A stretch of 26,532 bases of DNA from QNYQ01 sp964542985 (GCA_964542985.1 CAZIWH010000019.1:1-26532), one strand, 5' to 3'. Counted from the first letter of the stretch, positions 15,516 to 24,372 are shown. The notes: generated by a model from the letters alone, not told the origin. Program-made: numbers and translations.

Positions 15516-17807
15516 ATGCTCCGTGGCAGGCTCTCAGCGCTGCTGGCTTCTACCGCGCTTCTCGTGCTCCTCCTACTGCCAGCGGTGAAGCCTGTCGCGG
15601 CAGCCAAGCCAGCTGTGTCCGCTATCCACGCTGAGCCGCTGAGGATGTCCCCTGTGGTCGCGGCGAAAGTCGTAGGGCAGACTCCTCAGCCGGGCCTCTA
15701 CCTGCTCCTGGCCGCTGGGCGCCCGGTGCCCGTCCTCCTCGTCCCAGGGCTGAAGCCCTACCGGTACACGGGTGTCAAGGAGGTGCTCTGGAACGGCATA
15801 GACGTCTACGAGGTGCTGCGCAGGAACCCCTGGAAAGTCATGTCTGAGAAGAACAGGATGGAGGAGAAGGTTGCTCCGATGACCGCTTACAGCTACGCGG
15901 ACAAGGGGAAAGTCTACATAGTGTACCCGGCTACGTACACGCTCAACGCCTCACGCGCGGCGGTAGAGGCTAGCCTGGCAGCCGTGCTCCGGCTCCCGGG
16001 GGCCAGCTACAGGCTCTACCTGTTGAAGCCGCTCATGCCCCCCGTGCCCCTCGACGGCAGCCTCCAGGTGGACTACAAGCTGGTTGACAGGATCCACGGC
16101 CTGGAGGCGGAGTACGTGTTCACACCCGAGGCCCTCGCCTCCACCGAGTCCTCCGCCACACTAACACTCCTGCAGGGGGTCAGGGCAGGGCCGAGGCCGC
16201 TTGACTGGTGGTGGCTCGAGGCAACCCAGGAGCTCGCCTACTCGCTCCCCTGGCTGAAGAAGATCGGCGACGAAGAGGTTCCCTCCGCCGAGGCCGGAGT
16301 GCTGCACCTTCCGAGCGGCCACAGCGTCGAGGCATGCGTGCCCTTCCATGTGGCGCCGAAGACCGGTGTGGTGACTGCAACCGTCTGGGCTCTGCCTAGT
16401 ACCGGGAGCGGTGCAGCGGTCTCCCTCGACGCCTGGATCTGCACCGGCCCCTCCCCGAGCATTTGCATGCTGACGCACGTCCCTAGGCCGCGCAGCGGGA
16501 TAACATACCGCGGCAAACCGTTCATAGCGTCCACCACGCTTGTGAGCCAGGGCTACCTGCCGTCCGGCAGAGACCTCTACCTCTGCATCTACGCGGCCGC
16601 CTCCGGTAGCGATGTAACGCTGTATCTTCATGGCGTGGGCGAGGCAGACTTCGCCACTAGGAGCCCCTGGAGCCCAGACCCGGGCGAGAACACCTACCGC
16701 GTCTCCATGAGCGTCGCCGGCCTCTACTGCGGCATGTACCACCCGGCCTGCATAGACGCCGCCGTTACTGCGAGCGGCAGCCTCACAGTCCCGCTGGCGC
16801 CGACGCCCACGGCGCTTGAGAGGCCGCTGCACCTGCGCGTCCACATCTTCAGCCAGCCCAGCGCACCCCGCCGGCACATAGCCGTGTACCTCGGCGACAT
16901 CAAGGTCTGCGACGGCTACAGCACGCCGAGGCGTATCGGCTTCGAGACGAGGCAGGACTACGTCTGCAGCAAGACGCTCACGCCCTGGACGAGCTACAGC
17001 CTCCTCAAGCGCTACATAGCCTCCGGCGAGTCCATACCTCTCAGAATAGTCGTCGACGGTGCATGGGGGGAGGAATGGTACCTCGACACCCGCGGCACGT
17101 GGCTGAACTACACGGCCGTCGCCAGGAGCTTCATAGACGGCTTACCCCTGGTACCGGGCCACACGGTAGCGGACATAGCGTATGGCCTCAACGGCTTCAC
17201 AGCCCTCTACGACGGCTCCCCCAGCGCCTTCTACGCGGGCGAGGTGGCGGTGAAGCTCTTCTCGATGCGCCCAATAGAGTCCAGGAGGGGGCGCCTTGAT
17301 GTCTGGCTCGACGTGTCCGGCGGGGTTTACAGCGTCTCAAGGGTCAAGTTCAGGATAAGGATGTCAAGCGACAGGGGGTTCAGCCTTGTAGACTACTCCG
17401 TGAAGGTCCCCGGCCTGTCCGAGGCCAAGAGATATGCCTCCTACCTGACCTACGCCTTGACCGCTATCAGCATAGCAGTGGGGCAGCTGCCCTACACGGG
17501 CTCCCAGGTGCTCTCCACGGCGCTCGACGTGCTGCAGAACCCGCTAGTCTACATGCTCACCTCGAGCGCCAAGGCCTCATGCAGCCAGACGAGCCCGACC
17601 ACCGCGGTGTGCACGGGCGAGGCCAGGGCCGGCCTACTGGGCAGTATACGCTCAGTAGCGCTTCGGCTGGGCTTCTATCCACAGCCAAGCGGCTGGGGCA
17701 GGGGCGCCGAGGTGCATTACGATGTGACATACTACTATGTCGACGGGGTTAATGAGGCGTCTAAGAGGCTCACGGGGAGCTACTACATCCCGTTCCTGGA
17801 GAGGTGA
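15516..17807 (+). CDS. Large secreted cysteine-containing protein of unknown family
   Basis: The protein is 763 aa from ATG 15516, preceded by GGTGAGAGG; GTG 15501 in frame would add five residues. It opens with a textbook signal peptide (about 4-30, ending VAAAKPA). The body is beta-rich, with at least eleven cysteines in the middle and C-terminal parts, often spaced as pairs (CTGPSPSIC, CGMYHPAC, CSQTSPTTAVC), pointing to several disulfides. N-x-S/T sequons occur. A hydrophobic stretch near residues 645-690 precedes a C-terminal beta segment. I recognise no domain. The next gene, a multi-span membrane protein, starts 6 nt later, so the two are probably made together and may form one envelope complex. 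Function unknown; the coding call is strong. Confidence 0.82.
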   Translation: MLRGRLSALLASTALLVLLLLPAVKPVAAAKPAVSAIHAEPLRMSPVVAAKVVGQTPQPGLYLLLAAGRPVPVLLVPGLKPYRYTGVKEVLWNGIDVYEVLRRNPWKVMSEKNRMEEKVAPMTAYSYADKGKVYIVYPATYTLNASRAAVEASLAAVLRLPGASYRLYLLKPLMPPVPLDGSLQVDYKLVDRIHGLEAEYVFTPEALASTESSATLTLLQGVRAGPRPLDWWWLEATQELAYSLPWLKKIGDEEVPSAEAGVLHLPSGHSVEACVPFHVAPKTGVVTATVWALPSTGSGAAVSLDAWICTGPSPSICMLTHVPRPRSGITYRGKPFIASTTLVSQGYLPSGRDLYLCIYAAASGSDVTLYLHGVGEADFATRSPWSPDPGENTYRVSMSVAGLYCGMYHPACIDAAVTASGSLTVPLAPTPTALERPLHLRVHIFSQPSAPRRHIAVYLGDIKVCDGYSTPRRIGFETRQDYVCSKTLTPWTSYSLLKRYIASGESIPLRIVVDGAWGEEWYLDTRGTWLNYTAVARSFIDGLPLVPGHTVADIAYGLNGFTALYDGSPSAFYAGEVAVKLFSMRPIESRRGRLDVWLDVSGGVYSVSRVKFRIRMSSDRGFSLVDYSVKVPGLSEAKRYASYLTYALTAISIAVGQLPYTGSQVLSTALDVLQNPLVYMLTSSAKASCSQTSPTTAVCTGEARAGLLGSIRSVALRLGFYPQPSGWGRGAEVHYDVTYYYVDGVNEASKRLTGSYYIPFLER

Positions 17808-17813
17808 GGCCAG

Positions 17814-18500
17814 GTGGTGGAGCCCCCGGCTCCCGCCACCCCTTCTTCAAGATCCAGGAAGGATGCTGCCTCCTCGCTCCTAGCTATACTCCTGCTGCCC
17901 CTGCTCGTTAGGCTCCCTCTCTGCCTCATCTCCCGCGCCTATGTCTCGGCCGCGCCGCCGGGGCAGAGCATGTTGTTCCCGCTGGTCTATGGGCTGGTTC
18001 TCCTCCACGACGTTGTCCGGGGGCCGGTGAGCTTCGCGGCCCTCGGGCTCGCAGCACTCGGGGCTGCATGGTGGAGGCCGGTGAGGCTGCTGGCCCTGGT
18101 CTGGCCGGCGCTCCTCGCCTCCGCCGTGGCGCTGCTGATCATGACGGGGGGCCTCGTTGCGGCGCCCCGGGCACTGCCCGTGCTCGGCCCGGCGGCGAGG
18201 CTGGTGGAGCTCGTGGGACTCGCCTACGCGTCCTTCAACGCCGTGGGTCTCTTGCTGGGCGCGGGGCGGCGGCTGAGCAGGCTGCTTTCGGGCGCAGCGG
18301 TGGTTGTGCCCGCGGGGCTGCTCGGCTCCCTGGCGGCGCTGCTCCCGCCGGTGGGGAGCGTCGGCTGTCCCCTGCCCACGGGGAGCCCTGCAGCCCAAGC
18401 CCTAGCCGCCGTCGCCGGGTTCTCGCTGACCTGGCTGGCAGCGAGGCTGGTCATGCTGCTCGCGGCATGGAAGATGTTCAAGCTGATGCTGAGAGCCTAG
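17814..18500 (+). CDS. Multi-span membrane protein, partner of the secreted protein
   Basis: The 228-aa protein starts at GTG 17814 with GAGGTGAGG 4 nt upstream. A polar N-terminus (1-18) is followed by about six membrane segments (about 20-40, 52-68, 72-86, 90-113, 128-148, 158-178, with another near 195-222). No catalytic motif is visible and I recognise no family. Its 6-nt spacing from the secreted-protein gene implies cotranscription and possibly a shared role in export, anchoring or surface assembly (inference). Confidence 0.72.
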   Translation: MVEPPAPATPSSRSRKDAASSLLAILLLPLLVRLPLCLISRAYVSAAPPGQSMLFPLVYGLVLLHDVVRGPVSFAALGLAALGAAWWRPVRLLALVWPALLASAVALLIMTGGLVAAPRALPVLGPAARLVELVGLAYASFNAVGLLLGAGRRLSRLLSGAAVVVPAGLLGSLAALLPPVGSVGCPLPTGSPAAQALAAVAGFSLTWLAARLVMLLAAWKMFKLMLRA

Positions 18501-18530
18501 GCTCCTCCCTCTCTACGGTGCTGTCTAGTT

Positions 18531-18547
18531 GGCCTCCCCGGGAGGCC
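18531..18547. terminator. GC-rich hairpin between convergent genes
   Basis: GGCCTCC-CCG-GGAGGCC forms a perfect 7-bp stem with a 3-nt loop, 31 nt past the stop of the membrane-protein gene and before the 3' end of the opposing gene. It lacks a following T-run, so it may protect transcript ends or pause polymerase rather than act as a classic terminator. Confidence 0.4.
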
Positions 18548-18667
18548 TTCGCTGTGAACCTCAGTTATCCCCGGCTCTCCTAAGCGGCGTCTAGGAACGT
18601 AGGCCAGGGCCCTCGCATCTCCAGGCGAGAGTGCCCGAGCTTAGCCGGTATGATTAGGGAAAAGCTA

Positions 18668-19081
18668 CTACCGGGCTAGGGGCCTGAGGGCCTCCATGAG
18701 CCTTGTGGCCATCTCCTCCGGGTCTGTGAAGGCCCGGGCTACTTTGAGGCTAGGGTACTCGGGTATGCTCGTGTCCAGCTCGTAGCGCAGCTCGCCGCCC
18801 AGGCCTTTAGCCACGGTCATTGCCTCCTGGAATGCCTTGGCGGCCTCCTCCGCCTCCTCCCCGGTGCCCGCCAACGGCACGGTTATCGCGACCTCGAAGC
18901 CCTCGCCCCCATCCTGCGCCTCGGTTATCTCAACGTATGCGCCCCCGGGGAGGTGTATCCTCACCGCCTCGCCCTCAGCCTCGAAGCTGAACCCATGCTC
19001 CCTTAGCCACCTCTGCAGCCTGTTCGCCCACTCCTTCTTCGACGCGTGGCCCGGAATGCCGTGCTCCAAGTCCTCCGCCAC
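18668..19081 (-). CDS. Small acidic hypothetical protein
   Basis: The protein is 137 aa if started at GTG 19081, which has GGTGA about 7 nt upstream; the frame extends to 19186, but the extra residues are low-complexity and would run into the divergent gene. It contains KKEWANRLQRWLREHGFSFE (helix) followed by two strand pairs and a long acidic helix (GTGEEAEEAAKAFQEAM), an alpha/beta pattern. It has no signal peptide or membrane segment, so it is probably cytoplasmic. I recognise no family and there are no catalytic motifs. Confidence 0.6.
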   Translation of the reverse strand: MAEDLEHGIPGHASKKEWANRLQRWLREHGFSFEAEGEAVRIHLPGGAYVEITEAQDGGEGFEVAITVPLAGTGEEAEEAAKAFQEAMTVAKGLGGELRYELDTSIPEYPSLKVARAFTDPEEMATRLMEALRPLAR

Positions 19082-19164
19082 GCCGGGGTCACCACTGTCC
19101 CCGCGGCCCACGGGGGCCGGGTTAATGACTACCCCGCAGCTCGAGATTGTGCTCCTCACGCCTG

Positions 19165-19653
19165 GTGCCACGGCGGTTGGCGGCAAGGGGCTACTATGTA
19201 GTCGTGTTTGTGCTCGGGGAGGGTTTCAGCGGCAGGCTCGGCGGCCGCAGTGTCGAGCTGGAGCCGGGCGTCTACGCCTATGTCGGCTCCGCCTTCGGGC
19301 CTGGTGGGCTAGCTGCGAGGCTCCGGAGGCACCTCTGCGGGGAGCGGAGGAGGCTCTGGTGGCATATCGACTGGCTCCTCTCATCTCGCGGCGCCAGCGT
19401 CGTCGGCGCCTTTGCATGCCCTCTGGATAAGCGTGGCCTGGAAGGCCTGCTTGCCGCCGCCGGTCATGCCTCCCGTTGCCTGGAGCTTGTTGGGTCGAGG
19501 CTCGGGGGCAGCGACGACCCCTACGGGTTCAGCCATGTCCTCCGCTGTCCAGACGATGTGGGGGAATGTCTCCGCTGCGCGTTGGCAATGGTCTCGTCTC
19601 TTCCCTGTACACCGGCCTGGCTGGTCTGTAGTCGGCTACAGCGTAGCCCCTAG
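19165..19653 (+). CDS. DUF123 GIY-YIG-like (Uri-type) nuclease-fold protein
   Basis: The protein is about 162 aa from GTG 19165; TTG 19147 and TTG 19177 are in-frame alternatives. The family core is clear: RGYYVVVFVL, then ELEPGVYAYVGSAFGPGGLAARLRRHL (the GIY-YIG-like strand-turn-helix) in the first third, RRLWWHIDWLLSS in the middle and SDDPYGFSHVLRC towards the end, matching archaeal DUF123 proteins that end in a GxSDC...SHL motif. Here the usual Cys after SD is replaced by Asp. These are predicted Uri-superfamily nucleases of unknown role. A TATA-like GTTAATG at about 19120-19126 lies between it and the divergent hypothetical gene. Confidence 0.8.
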   Translation: MPRRLAARGYYVVVFVLGEGFSGRLGGRSVELEPGVYAYVGSAFGPGGLAARLRRHLCGERRRLWWHIDWLLSSRGASVVGAFACPLDKRGLEGLLAAAGHASRCLELVGSRLGGSDDPYGFSHVLRCPDDVGECLRCALAMVSSLPCTPAWLVCSRLQRSP

Positions 19654-19663
19654 CTCTATAATC
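19654..19663 (+). promoter_or_regulatory. TATA box of the propeller-protein gene
   Basis: CTCTATAATC begins immediately after the stop codon of the DUF123 gene and lies about 40 nt before the TTG at 19699, so the downstream gene has its own promoter despite the 45-nt gap. Confidence 0.5.
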
Positions 19664-19698
19664 CCCCTTCTCGGACTCCGGTTGCTAGGTTACGGGAA

Positions 19699-21480
19699 TT
19701 GCGTCTAGATGTCCGTCTCCTTGTTCCATCCATCCTGCTCTTATCGGCGGTGATCATTGTTGCCCAGCATGCCCGCGCCTACGTCGGTGAAGGGCCTCCG
19801 CCATACTATGGGGTTCTCTGGAGCAGCGATATCCGCGTATACCGCGAGCTTGTTAAGGGCCCGGCAGCGCTGCTTTTCACCGGGGACGGCGGCCGCATAG
19901 TGTATAGTACATACCATGGGGTTTCGTTGCTCGACGCTGGCACAGGCAAGCAGCTAAGAATACTCTACAGGGCAAACCCCCATTTTCCGCCAGCGGTCAT
20001 AGCCTTGTCCTCCGACGATGGGCTGCTCATAGTGGGCGACACGGTCGGCGATTTATACGTTGTGAATACTAGCGACGGCATAGTGGTCGCCGAAACCAGG
20101 CTTCCAGCCCGCCTGGAGGCCGTTGCATTCAGTCCCGATGGCAGGTTCGCAGCGATCGCGTATAGTGGCACACTGGGCCTCCTGAGGCTCGCCGGGCTTC
20201 AGCTCGTCTGGCGCCGGGGAGTCTCCAAGTACGGTATATACAGCAGGCCCGGGGGGATAGTCTTTAGCCCTGATGGCGAGCTTGTGGCGGCGGCCTCGTA
20301 TACGAGGAGAAGCGGCTACTACGCGGCGGGAAAGATAACAGTGCTGAGGGTATCTGACGGCAGGGTTCTCTGGAGCAGCGTTATTGACGGCATCACCGCT
20401 ATGGAGTATGCCGGCAATACCCTCATGCTGGGGCTCAGCAACGGGGGCGTCATGGGGCTAGATGCCCGCAGCGGCTCCACCAGGTGGCGGGCGAGGCTCG
20501 GCCAACCCATAGTGGATCTCCGGGCGCATGGCAGCATAATCGCAGTCCTCCTGGGCAACGGAACCGTGGTTCATCTTGACGCCGGGACTGGTGCCGTCGT
20601 ATGGAAGGGCAGTCCACAGACGCCGTTCCGGGGCAGGTGGTGGGGCCTATTGTCGCCCAACGCTAGGGACTACGTGGTGGTTGGTGATGACAAGTTGACC
20701 TACATGGGGCATCCGCGGTACGGTTTGATAAGAGTGGTTGGCGGCAGCCCGGGGGTAAGGGTGAGGATTACTGGTGCTGGAGGCAAGTGTAGCTGCATCT
20801 TAGAGCATGGTGAGGGAGCGGTATACGCCACGCCGGGCGCCTATACACTGTACTACGACTACCCGAGGCTACCCTACACTAGAATAATATTCAACGAGTC
20901 CAACCGGGCCGAGGGGAGGCTGACCCTAAGCGTACAGCCGGGCGGCAGGGAGACTGTGAGGATAAGGCCGCTCGCCAGCTTCTATGCCACGCTCGTGCTG
21001 GTCGGCTCCAAGCACCGCGATGCGTGGGTAAAGCTCGGCAAGCCGGGAGACGTGCCTCTCTCAATCCATGTTGCGCGCGGGAAGACGATCCGCTACCTGG
21101 TGGATCCCGGGAGGTATGTGATGACGCTGCCCAGCGGAGAAACCAGGACTGTTGAGGTGAAGGCGGGTGACACGCTGACCGTAGAAGTGGGGGCGGCGGC
21201 CTTGTCCTCGTCGACCGCCACGCAGCCTGCACCGGGGCCAGAGGGGACAGTGTCCACGTCCTCCAGCATCAGCCAGTCCTCGGCTAAGCGGCTCCCTGCG
21301 CAGCGCTTCTCAGGGAACACTTCGCAGCGGACGCCTGTTCAAGGCGCGGCTGGTGCGCGGCGGGGCGGGGCGGCTGCACCCGGCGGCCCGGCTCCCGGTG
21401 TCCGGGTGTCTACCATGCTCTCTGTAGCGGCTCTGGTGGCCGCGGCGGTGGCGGCAGCTAGGTGTGCTAGGAGAGGGTAG
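19699..21480 (+). CDS. Extracellular beta-propeller protein with C-terminal membrane anchor
   Basis: The 593-aa protein starts at TTG. Residues about 7-27 form a signal peptide ending near ARA. Residues about 45-345 carry propeller repeats of WD40/PQQ type: AVAFSPDGRFAAIAY, GIVFSPDGELVAAASY, GKITVLRVSDGRVLWSS, GGVMGLDARSGSTRWRA, GTVVHLDAGTGAVVWKG. Two beta-sandwich-like PEGA-type stretches follow (about 350-500). A Ser/Thr/Pro/Ala-rich stalk (about 503-570) leads to a C-terminal membrane helix (about 572-588) with a short RCARRG tail. This design, fold outside, glycosylatable stalk, single anchor, is common in archaeal surface proteins. Ligand and function are unknown; the pyrroloquinoline-binding residues of true PQQ enzymes are not evident. 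It is monocistronic. Confidence 0.8.
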   Translation: MRLDVRLLVPSILLLSAVIIVAQHARAYVGEGPPPYYGVLWSSDIRVYRELVKGPAALLFTGDGGRIVYSTYHGVSLLDAGTGKQLRILYRANPHFPPAVIALSSDDGLLIVGDTVGDLYVVNTSDGIVVAETRLPARLEAVAFSPDGRFAAIAYSGTLGLLRLAGLQLVWRRGVSKYGIYSRPGGIVFSPDGELVAAASYTRRSGYYAAGKITVLRVSDGRVLWSSVIDGITAMEYAGNTLMLGLSNGGVMGLDARSGSTRWRARLGQPIVDLRAHGSIIAVLLGNGTVVHLDAGTGAVVWKGSPQTPFRGRWWGLLSPNARDYVVVGDDKLTYMGHPRYGLIRVVGGSPGVRVRITGAGGKCSCILEHGEGAVYATPGAYTLYYDYPRLPYTRIIFNESNRAEGRLTLSVQPGGRETVRIRPLASFYATLVLVGSKHRDAWVKLGKPGDVPLSIHVARGKTIRYLVDPGRYVMTLPSGETRTVEVKAGDTLTVEVGAAALSSSTATQPAPGPEGTVSTSSSISQSSAKRLPAQRFSGNTSQRTPVQGAAGARRGGAAAPGGPAPGVRVSTMLSVAALVAAAVAAARCARRG

Positions 21481-21508
21481 CCGCTATTCCACCCTATTTA
21501 TGGTTAGG

Positions 21509-21519
21509 AAAATATTTTT
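21509..21519 (+). promoter_or_regulatory. TATA box of the acyl-CoA operon
   Basis: AAAATATTTTT is centred about 50 nt before the GTG of the synthetase. Transcription would start near 21540, giving a leader of about 25 nt. Confidence 0.55.
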
Positions 21520-21530
21520 GTCTTATTCTT
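21513..21530 (+). terminator. T-rich terminator of the propeller-protein gene
   Basis: TATTTTTGTCTTATTCTT is the most T-rich stretch in the vicinity and lies 32 nt past the propeller-protein stop. It overlaps the TATA element of the next operon, so terminator and promoter are packed together. Confidence 0.5.
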
Positions 21531-21564
21531 ACAGGTTATCCTAGGAGACTCCAGTGGGTGTAGC

Positions 21565-23532
21565 GTGTTGGTTGAGGCCAGGCCTCAGAGCCTCTATGAC
21601 CCCGTGCTCGCGGAGAGGCAGCGGGAAATAGTGGCTGAGAGCCTGCGCGACCCCGAAGGGTTCTGGTCGCGTGTTGCCTCGGAACTCTGGTGGGCCAGGC
21701 GCTGGGACAAGGTGCTGGACGACGCTAATCCCCCGTTCTATCGGTGGTTTGTCGGCGGGGTCACCAACATAACCTACAACATCCTTGAGCGCAACATCGA
21801 GAGAGGGCTCGGCAACAAGGCTGCACTCATATGGAGCAACGGCAGAGAGGAGAGGATAGTCAGGTATCTAGATCTCTTCAGGGAGGTTAACCGCTACGCG
21901 GAGATGCTTCGAAGACTCGGTGTAGGTAGGGGTGACAGGATAGTACTCTACATGCCTATGGTACCCGAAGCCATGTACACGATGCTTGCCGCCGCGAGGC
22001 TCGGGGCGGCCCACGTGGTGGTGTTCAGCGGCTTCGGCTCGGCGGCGCTTGCGCAGCGCATACGAGACTCTGGGGCGAAGCTCGTCGTGACAGCCGACGG
22101 TATGACGAGGAGGGGCAAAACTATACCCCTGAAGCCCATTGTAGACGAAGCTCTCCGAGAGGCCGGCGGCGTAGAGAAAGTTGTCGTACACCGTGTCGCA
22201 GACAACAATGTGGAAATGGTTGAGGGCCGGGATCTTTGGGTCGACGAGGTGCTCAGAGACATCCCCCCTGGCGTCAAGGTTGATCCCGTTATGGTTAGGA
22301 GCGAGGAGCCCCTCTTCATACTATACACTAGCGGTACGACGGGGAAGCCTAAGGGCATGCTACACCTCCACGGACAATACATGGTCTGGGCCTATGCTCA
22401 CACTAGGTGGCTCTTCGGCTTCTACGATAACGACGTGTTCTTCGCCCCAGTTGATATAGGCTGGATAAATGGTCACACATACGCGACCTACGGGCCCCTG
22501 CTGAACGGTGCAACTGTTGTATGGTACAGTGATGCACCGGACTACCCCCACCCCGGGGCTTGGTGGGAGCTCGTAGACAAGTACAGTGTTAACATGATGT
22601 GGGTTGCGCCTACGGCGGTCAGGCTGCTGATAAGATATGGGGACGATGTGCCCCGCCGCTATAGGCTCGACACGCTGCGCCTCATAGTCAGTGCAGGCGA
22701 GATACTGGGCATAGAGCCCTGGAGGTGGCTCATGGAGCACATCTGTAGGTGGAGGAGGGGCTGCTACGTCGTAGAGACATGGGGGCAGACCGAGAACAGC
22801 GGGTTCATCACGGCCCCTGGGGGCTACGGCCTAGTGGGCGGCATAACCTACAAGCAGGGGAGCGTAGGCCTCCCCTACCCTGGTATAGACATACGTGTGC
22901 TCAGAGATGACGGCAGCGAGGCCGAGCCCGGCGAGAAGGGCAACATTGTTGTAAAGGCTCCTGTGCCGCCAGCCTTCGCCTATGGTATATGGGGCGACCC
23001 TGAGCGCTACGTGAAGACCTACTGGAGCAGGTTCCCCGGGTACTACTACACCGGCGACTACGGCTACATCGACGAGGACGGCTACGTCTACATACTCGGC
23101 CGCGCCGACGACGTACTCAAGGTGGCAGGCCACAGGCTGGGCCCCGCGGAGATAGAGAACACTGTGCTAGAGCACCCCGATGTAGCCGAGGCGGCGGTAG
23201 TGGGCATCCCCGACCCGGTGCGCGGCACCGTTCTGGCGGTCTTCGTGGTCCCCAGGATAGGCGCCAGCGTGAACCGCGCTAGGCTGGCAGAGGAGGTGCG
23301 GAGGCTCATAAGGCGCAAGTACGGGGCCGTCGCGGTGGTCAAGGGGGTATATGTTGTCGACAAGCTGCCGAAGACCCGGACTGGGAAGATACTGCGGCGC
23401 GTGCTGCGCGCCGTGCTGACGGGGACGCCGCTCGGTGACCTCTCGACGCTCGAGGATGAGGCCGGCGTGGAGGAAGTGCGGAGAGCCGTAGAGGAGTTCA
23501 AGAAGGCTATGGAGGAGGCTTACGAGGGATGA
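21565..23532 (+). CDS. acs: AMP-forming acyl-CoA synthetase (acetyl-CoA synthetase family, enlarged acyl pocket)
   Basis: The 655-aa protein starts at GTG 21565 and has normal Acs length. Motifs are the P-loop TSGTTGKPKG (255-264), A5 motif ETWGQTEN (404-411), TGD (497-499), GRADDVLKVAGHRLGPAEIE (512-531) and the catalytic Lys608 in TRTGKILRR. It converts a carboxylic acid, ATP and CoA to acyl-CoA, AMP and PPi. In true acetyl-CoA synthetases the A5 motif reads TWWQTE; the second Trp (Trp414 in Salmonella Acs) closes the acyl pocket. Here it is Gly407. Trp-to-Gly changes at this site are known to admit longer acids such as propionate, butyrate or 4-hydroxybutyrate. The two CoA-transferase genes follow with 3 and 6 nt spacing. 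Propionate, branched-chain acids or 4-hydroxybutyrate are candidates; the real substrate is unknown. Confidence 0.93.
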   Translation: MLVEARPQSLYDPVLAERQREIVAESLRDPEGFWSRVASELWWARRWDKVLDDANPPFYRWFVGGVTNITYNILERNIERGLGNKAALIWSNGREERIVRYLDLFREVNRYAEMLRRLGVGRGDRIVLYMPMVPEAMYTMLAAARLGAAHVVVFSGFGSAALAQRIRDSGAKLVVTADGMTRRGKTIPLKPIVDEALREAGGVEKVVVHRVADNNVEMVEGRDLWVDEVLRDIPPGVKVDPVMVRSEEPLFILYTSGTTGKPKGMLHLHGQYMVWAYAHTRWLFGFYDNDVFFAPVDIGWINGHTYATYGPLLNGATVVWYSDAPDYPHPGAWWELVDKYSVNMMWVAPTAVRLLIRYGDDVPRRYRLDTLRLIVSAGEILGIEPWRWLMEHICRWRRGCYVVETWGQTENSGFITAPGGYGLVGGITYKQGSVGLPYPGIDIRVLRDDGSEAEPGEKGNIVVKAPVPPAFAYGIWGDPERYVKTYWSRFPGYYYTGDYGYIDEDGYVYILGRADDVLKVAGHRLGPAEIENTVLEHPDVAEAAVVGIPDPVRGTVLAVFVVPRIGASVNRARLAEEVRRLIRRKYGAVAVVKGVYVVDKLPKTRTGKILRRVLRAVLTGTPLGDLSTLEDEAGVEEVRRAVEEFKKAMEEAYEG

Positions 23533-23535
23533 GCA

Positions 23536-24366
23536 GTGGCTAGGTCCTCGAAGCTGGTGAGCCTCAGCTACGTGGCCGAGGCGGTGGAGGACGGGTCCAG
23601 CGTTACGGTGAGCGGGATGACTTTCGTCAGAAATCCGGTGGCGCTCGTAGCGGCGCTCATCGCGCGCGGGGCCAGAGGCCTCTGCTTCATAGACCGTGAG
23701 CCCGGCTTCGTGTTGGACGTGCTGGCGGCCAGCGGCGCACTCAGCTGCATACGCGCCGCTATGGCCAGCTTCGAGCTCTACGGGCTAGCGCCCAGCGTCA
23801 GGAGGCTCGCCGAGGAGAGGCGGGTCAAGTACATCGAGGACACGTGTGGCGCCGTCATCGCGGGGTTCAGGGCTGGGGCGCAGGGGGTTCCCTTCATGCC
23901 TGCCCGTGGCCTTCTAGGCAGCCAGTTGCTGGAGCTTCACGAGGCGTGGGGCACCTGGAGGAGGATCCGGGATCCATTCACGGGCGAGGAACTGGTAGCG
24001 GTGAAGGCCATAACCCCGGACTACGCCTTGGTGCACGTCCACGTGGCTGACGAGTACGGCAACGCTGTTATAGAGGGCCCTAGGTTCGAAGACGAGCTCA
24101 AGATAAGGGCGGCCAAGAGGGTGATAATAAGCGCCGAGAAAATAGTGCCCACCGAGGAGCTGAGGGGCTTCGCCCACCAGCTCTCAGCCACTATGCTTCA
24201 CACAGACATGGTTGTCCATGCTCCACGGGGGGCGTGGCCGACAGCGATGCCAGGCATCTACGAGGCCGACTACGCCGCTATACGGGGCTACTATGAGGCG
24301 GCGCGGGCCGGTAGGGGGGCTGACTGGGCTGCGGAGAGGCTTGTGAAGAACATGGGGTGGAGGTGA
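23536..24366 (+). CDS. CoA-transferase subunit A, glutaconate CoA-transferase (GctA/IpdA) type
   Basis: The 276-aa protein starts at GTG, 3 nt after the synthetase stop. The family I CoA-transferase alpha fold is recognisable: GSSVTVSGMTFVRNPVALVAAL near the N-terminus (about 20-41), GVPFMPARGLLGSQLLE (about 116-132), the conserved DYALVHVHVADEYGNAVIEGP (about 160-180) and KRVIISAEKIVPTEEL (about 194-209). It pairs with the next gene to move CoA between carboxylic acids; the alpha subunit contributes CoA and substrate binding, the catalytic Glu being in subunit B. The substrate cannot be read from sequence. Cotranscription with an acyl-CoA synthetase suggests one pathway. Confidence 0.9.
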   Translation: MARSSKLVSLSYVAEAVEDGSSVTVSGMTFVRNPVALVAALIARGARGLCFIDREPGFVLDVLAASGALSCIRAAMASFELYGLAPSVRRLAEERRVKYIEDTCGAVIAGFRAGAQGVPFMPARGLLGSQLLELHEAWGTWRRIRDPFTGEELVAVKAITPDYALVHVHVADEYGNAVIEGPRFEDELKIRAAKRVIISAEKIVPTEELRGFAHQLSATMLHTDMVVHAPRGAWPTAMPGIYEADYAAIRGYYEAARAGRGADWAAERLVKNMGWR

Positions 24367-24372
24367 CACGGC

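Noticed and set aside
4179..17807. Homology between the 625-aa and 763-aa secreted proteins
   Set aside because: Both have a signal segment, cysteines, and a hydrophobic stretch before a C-terminal beta region, but I found no alignable motif; shared design only.
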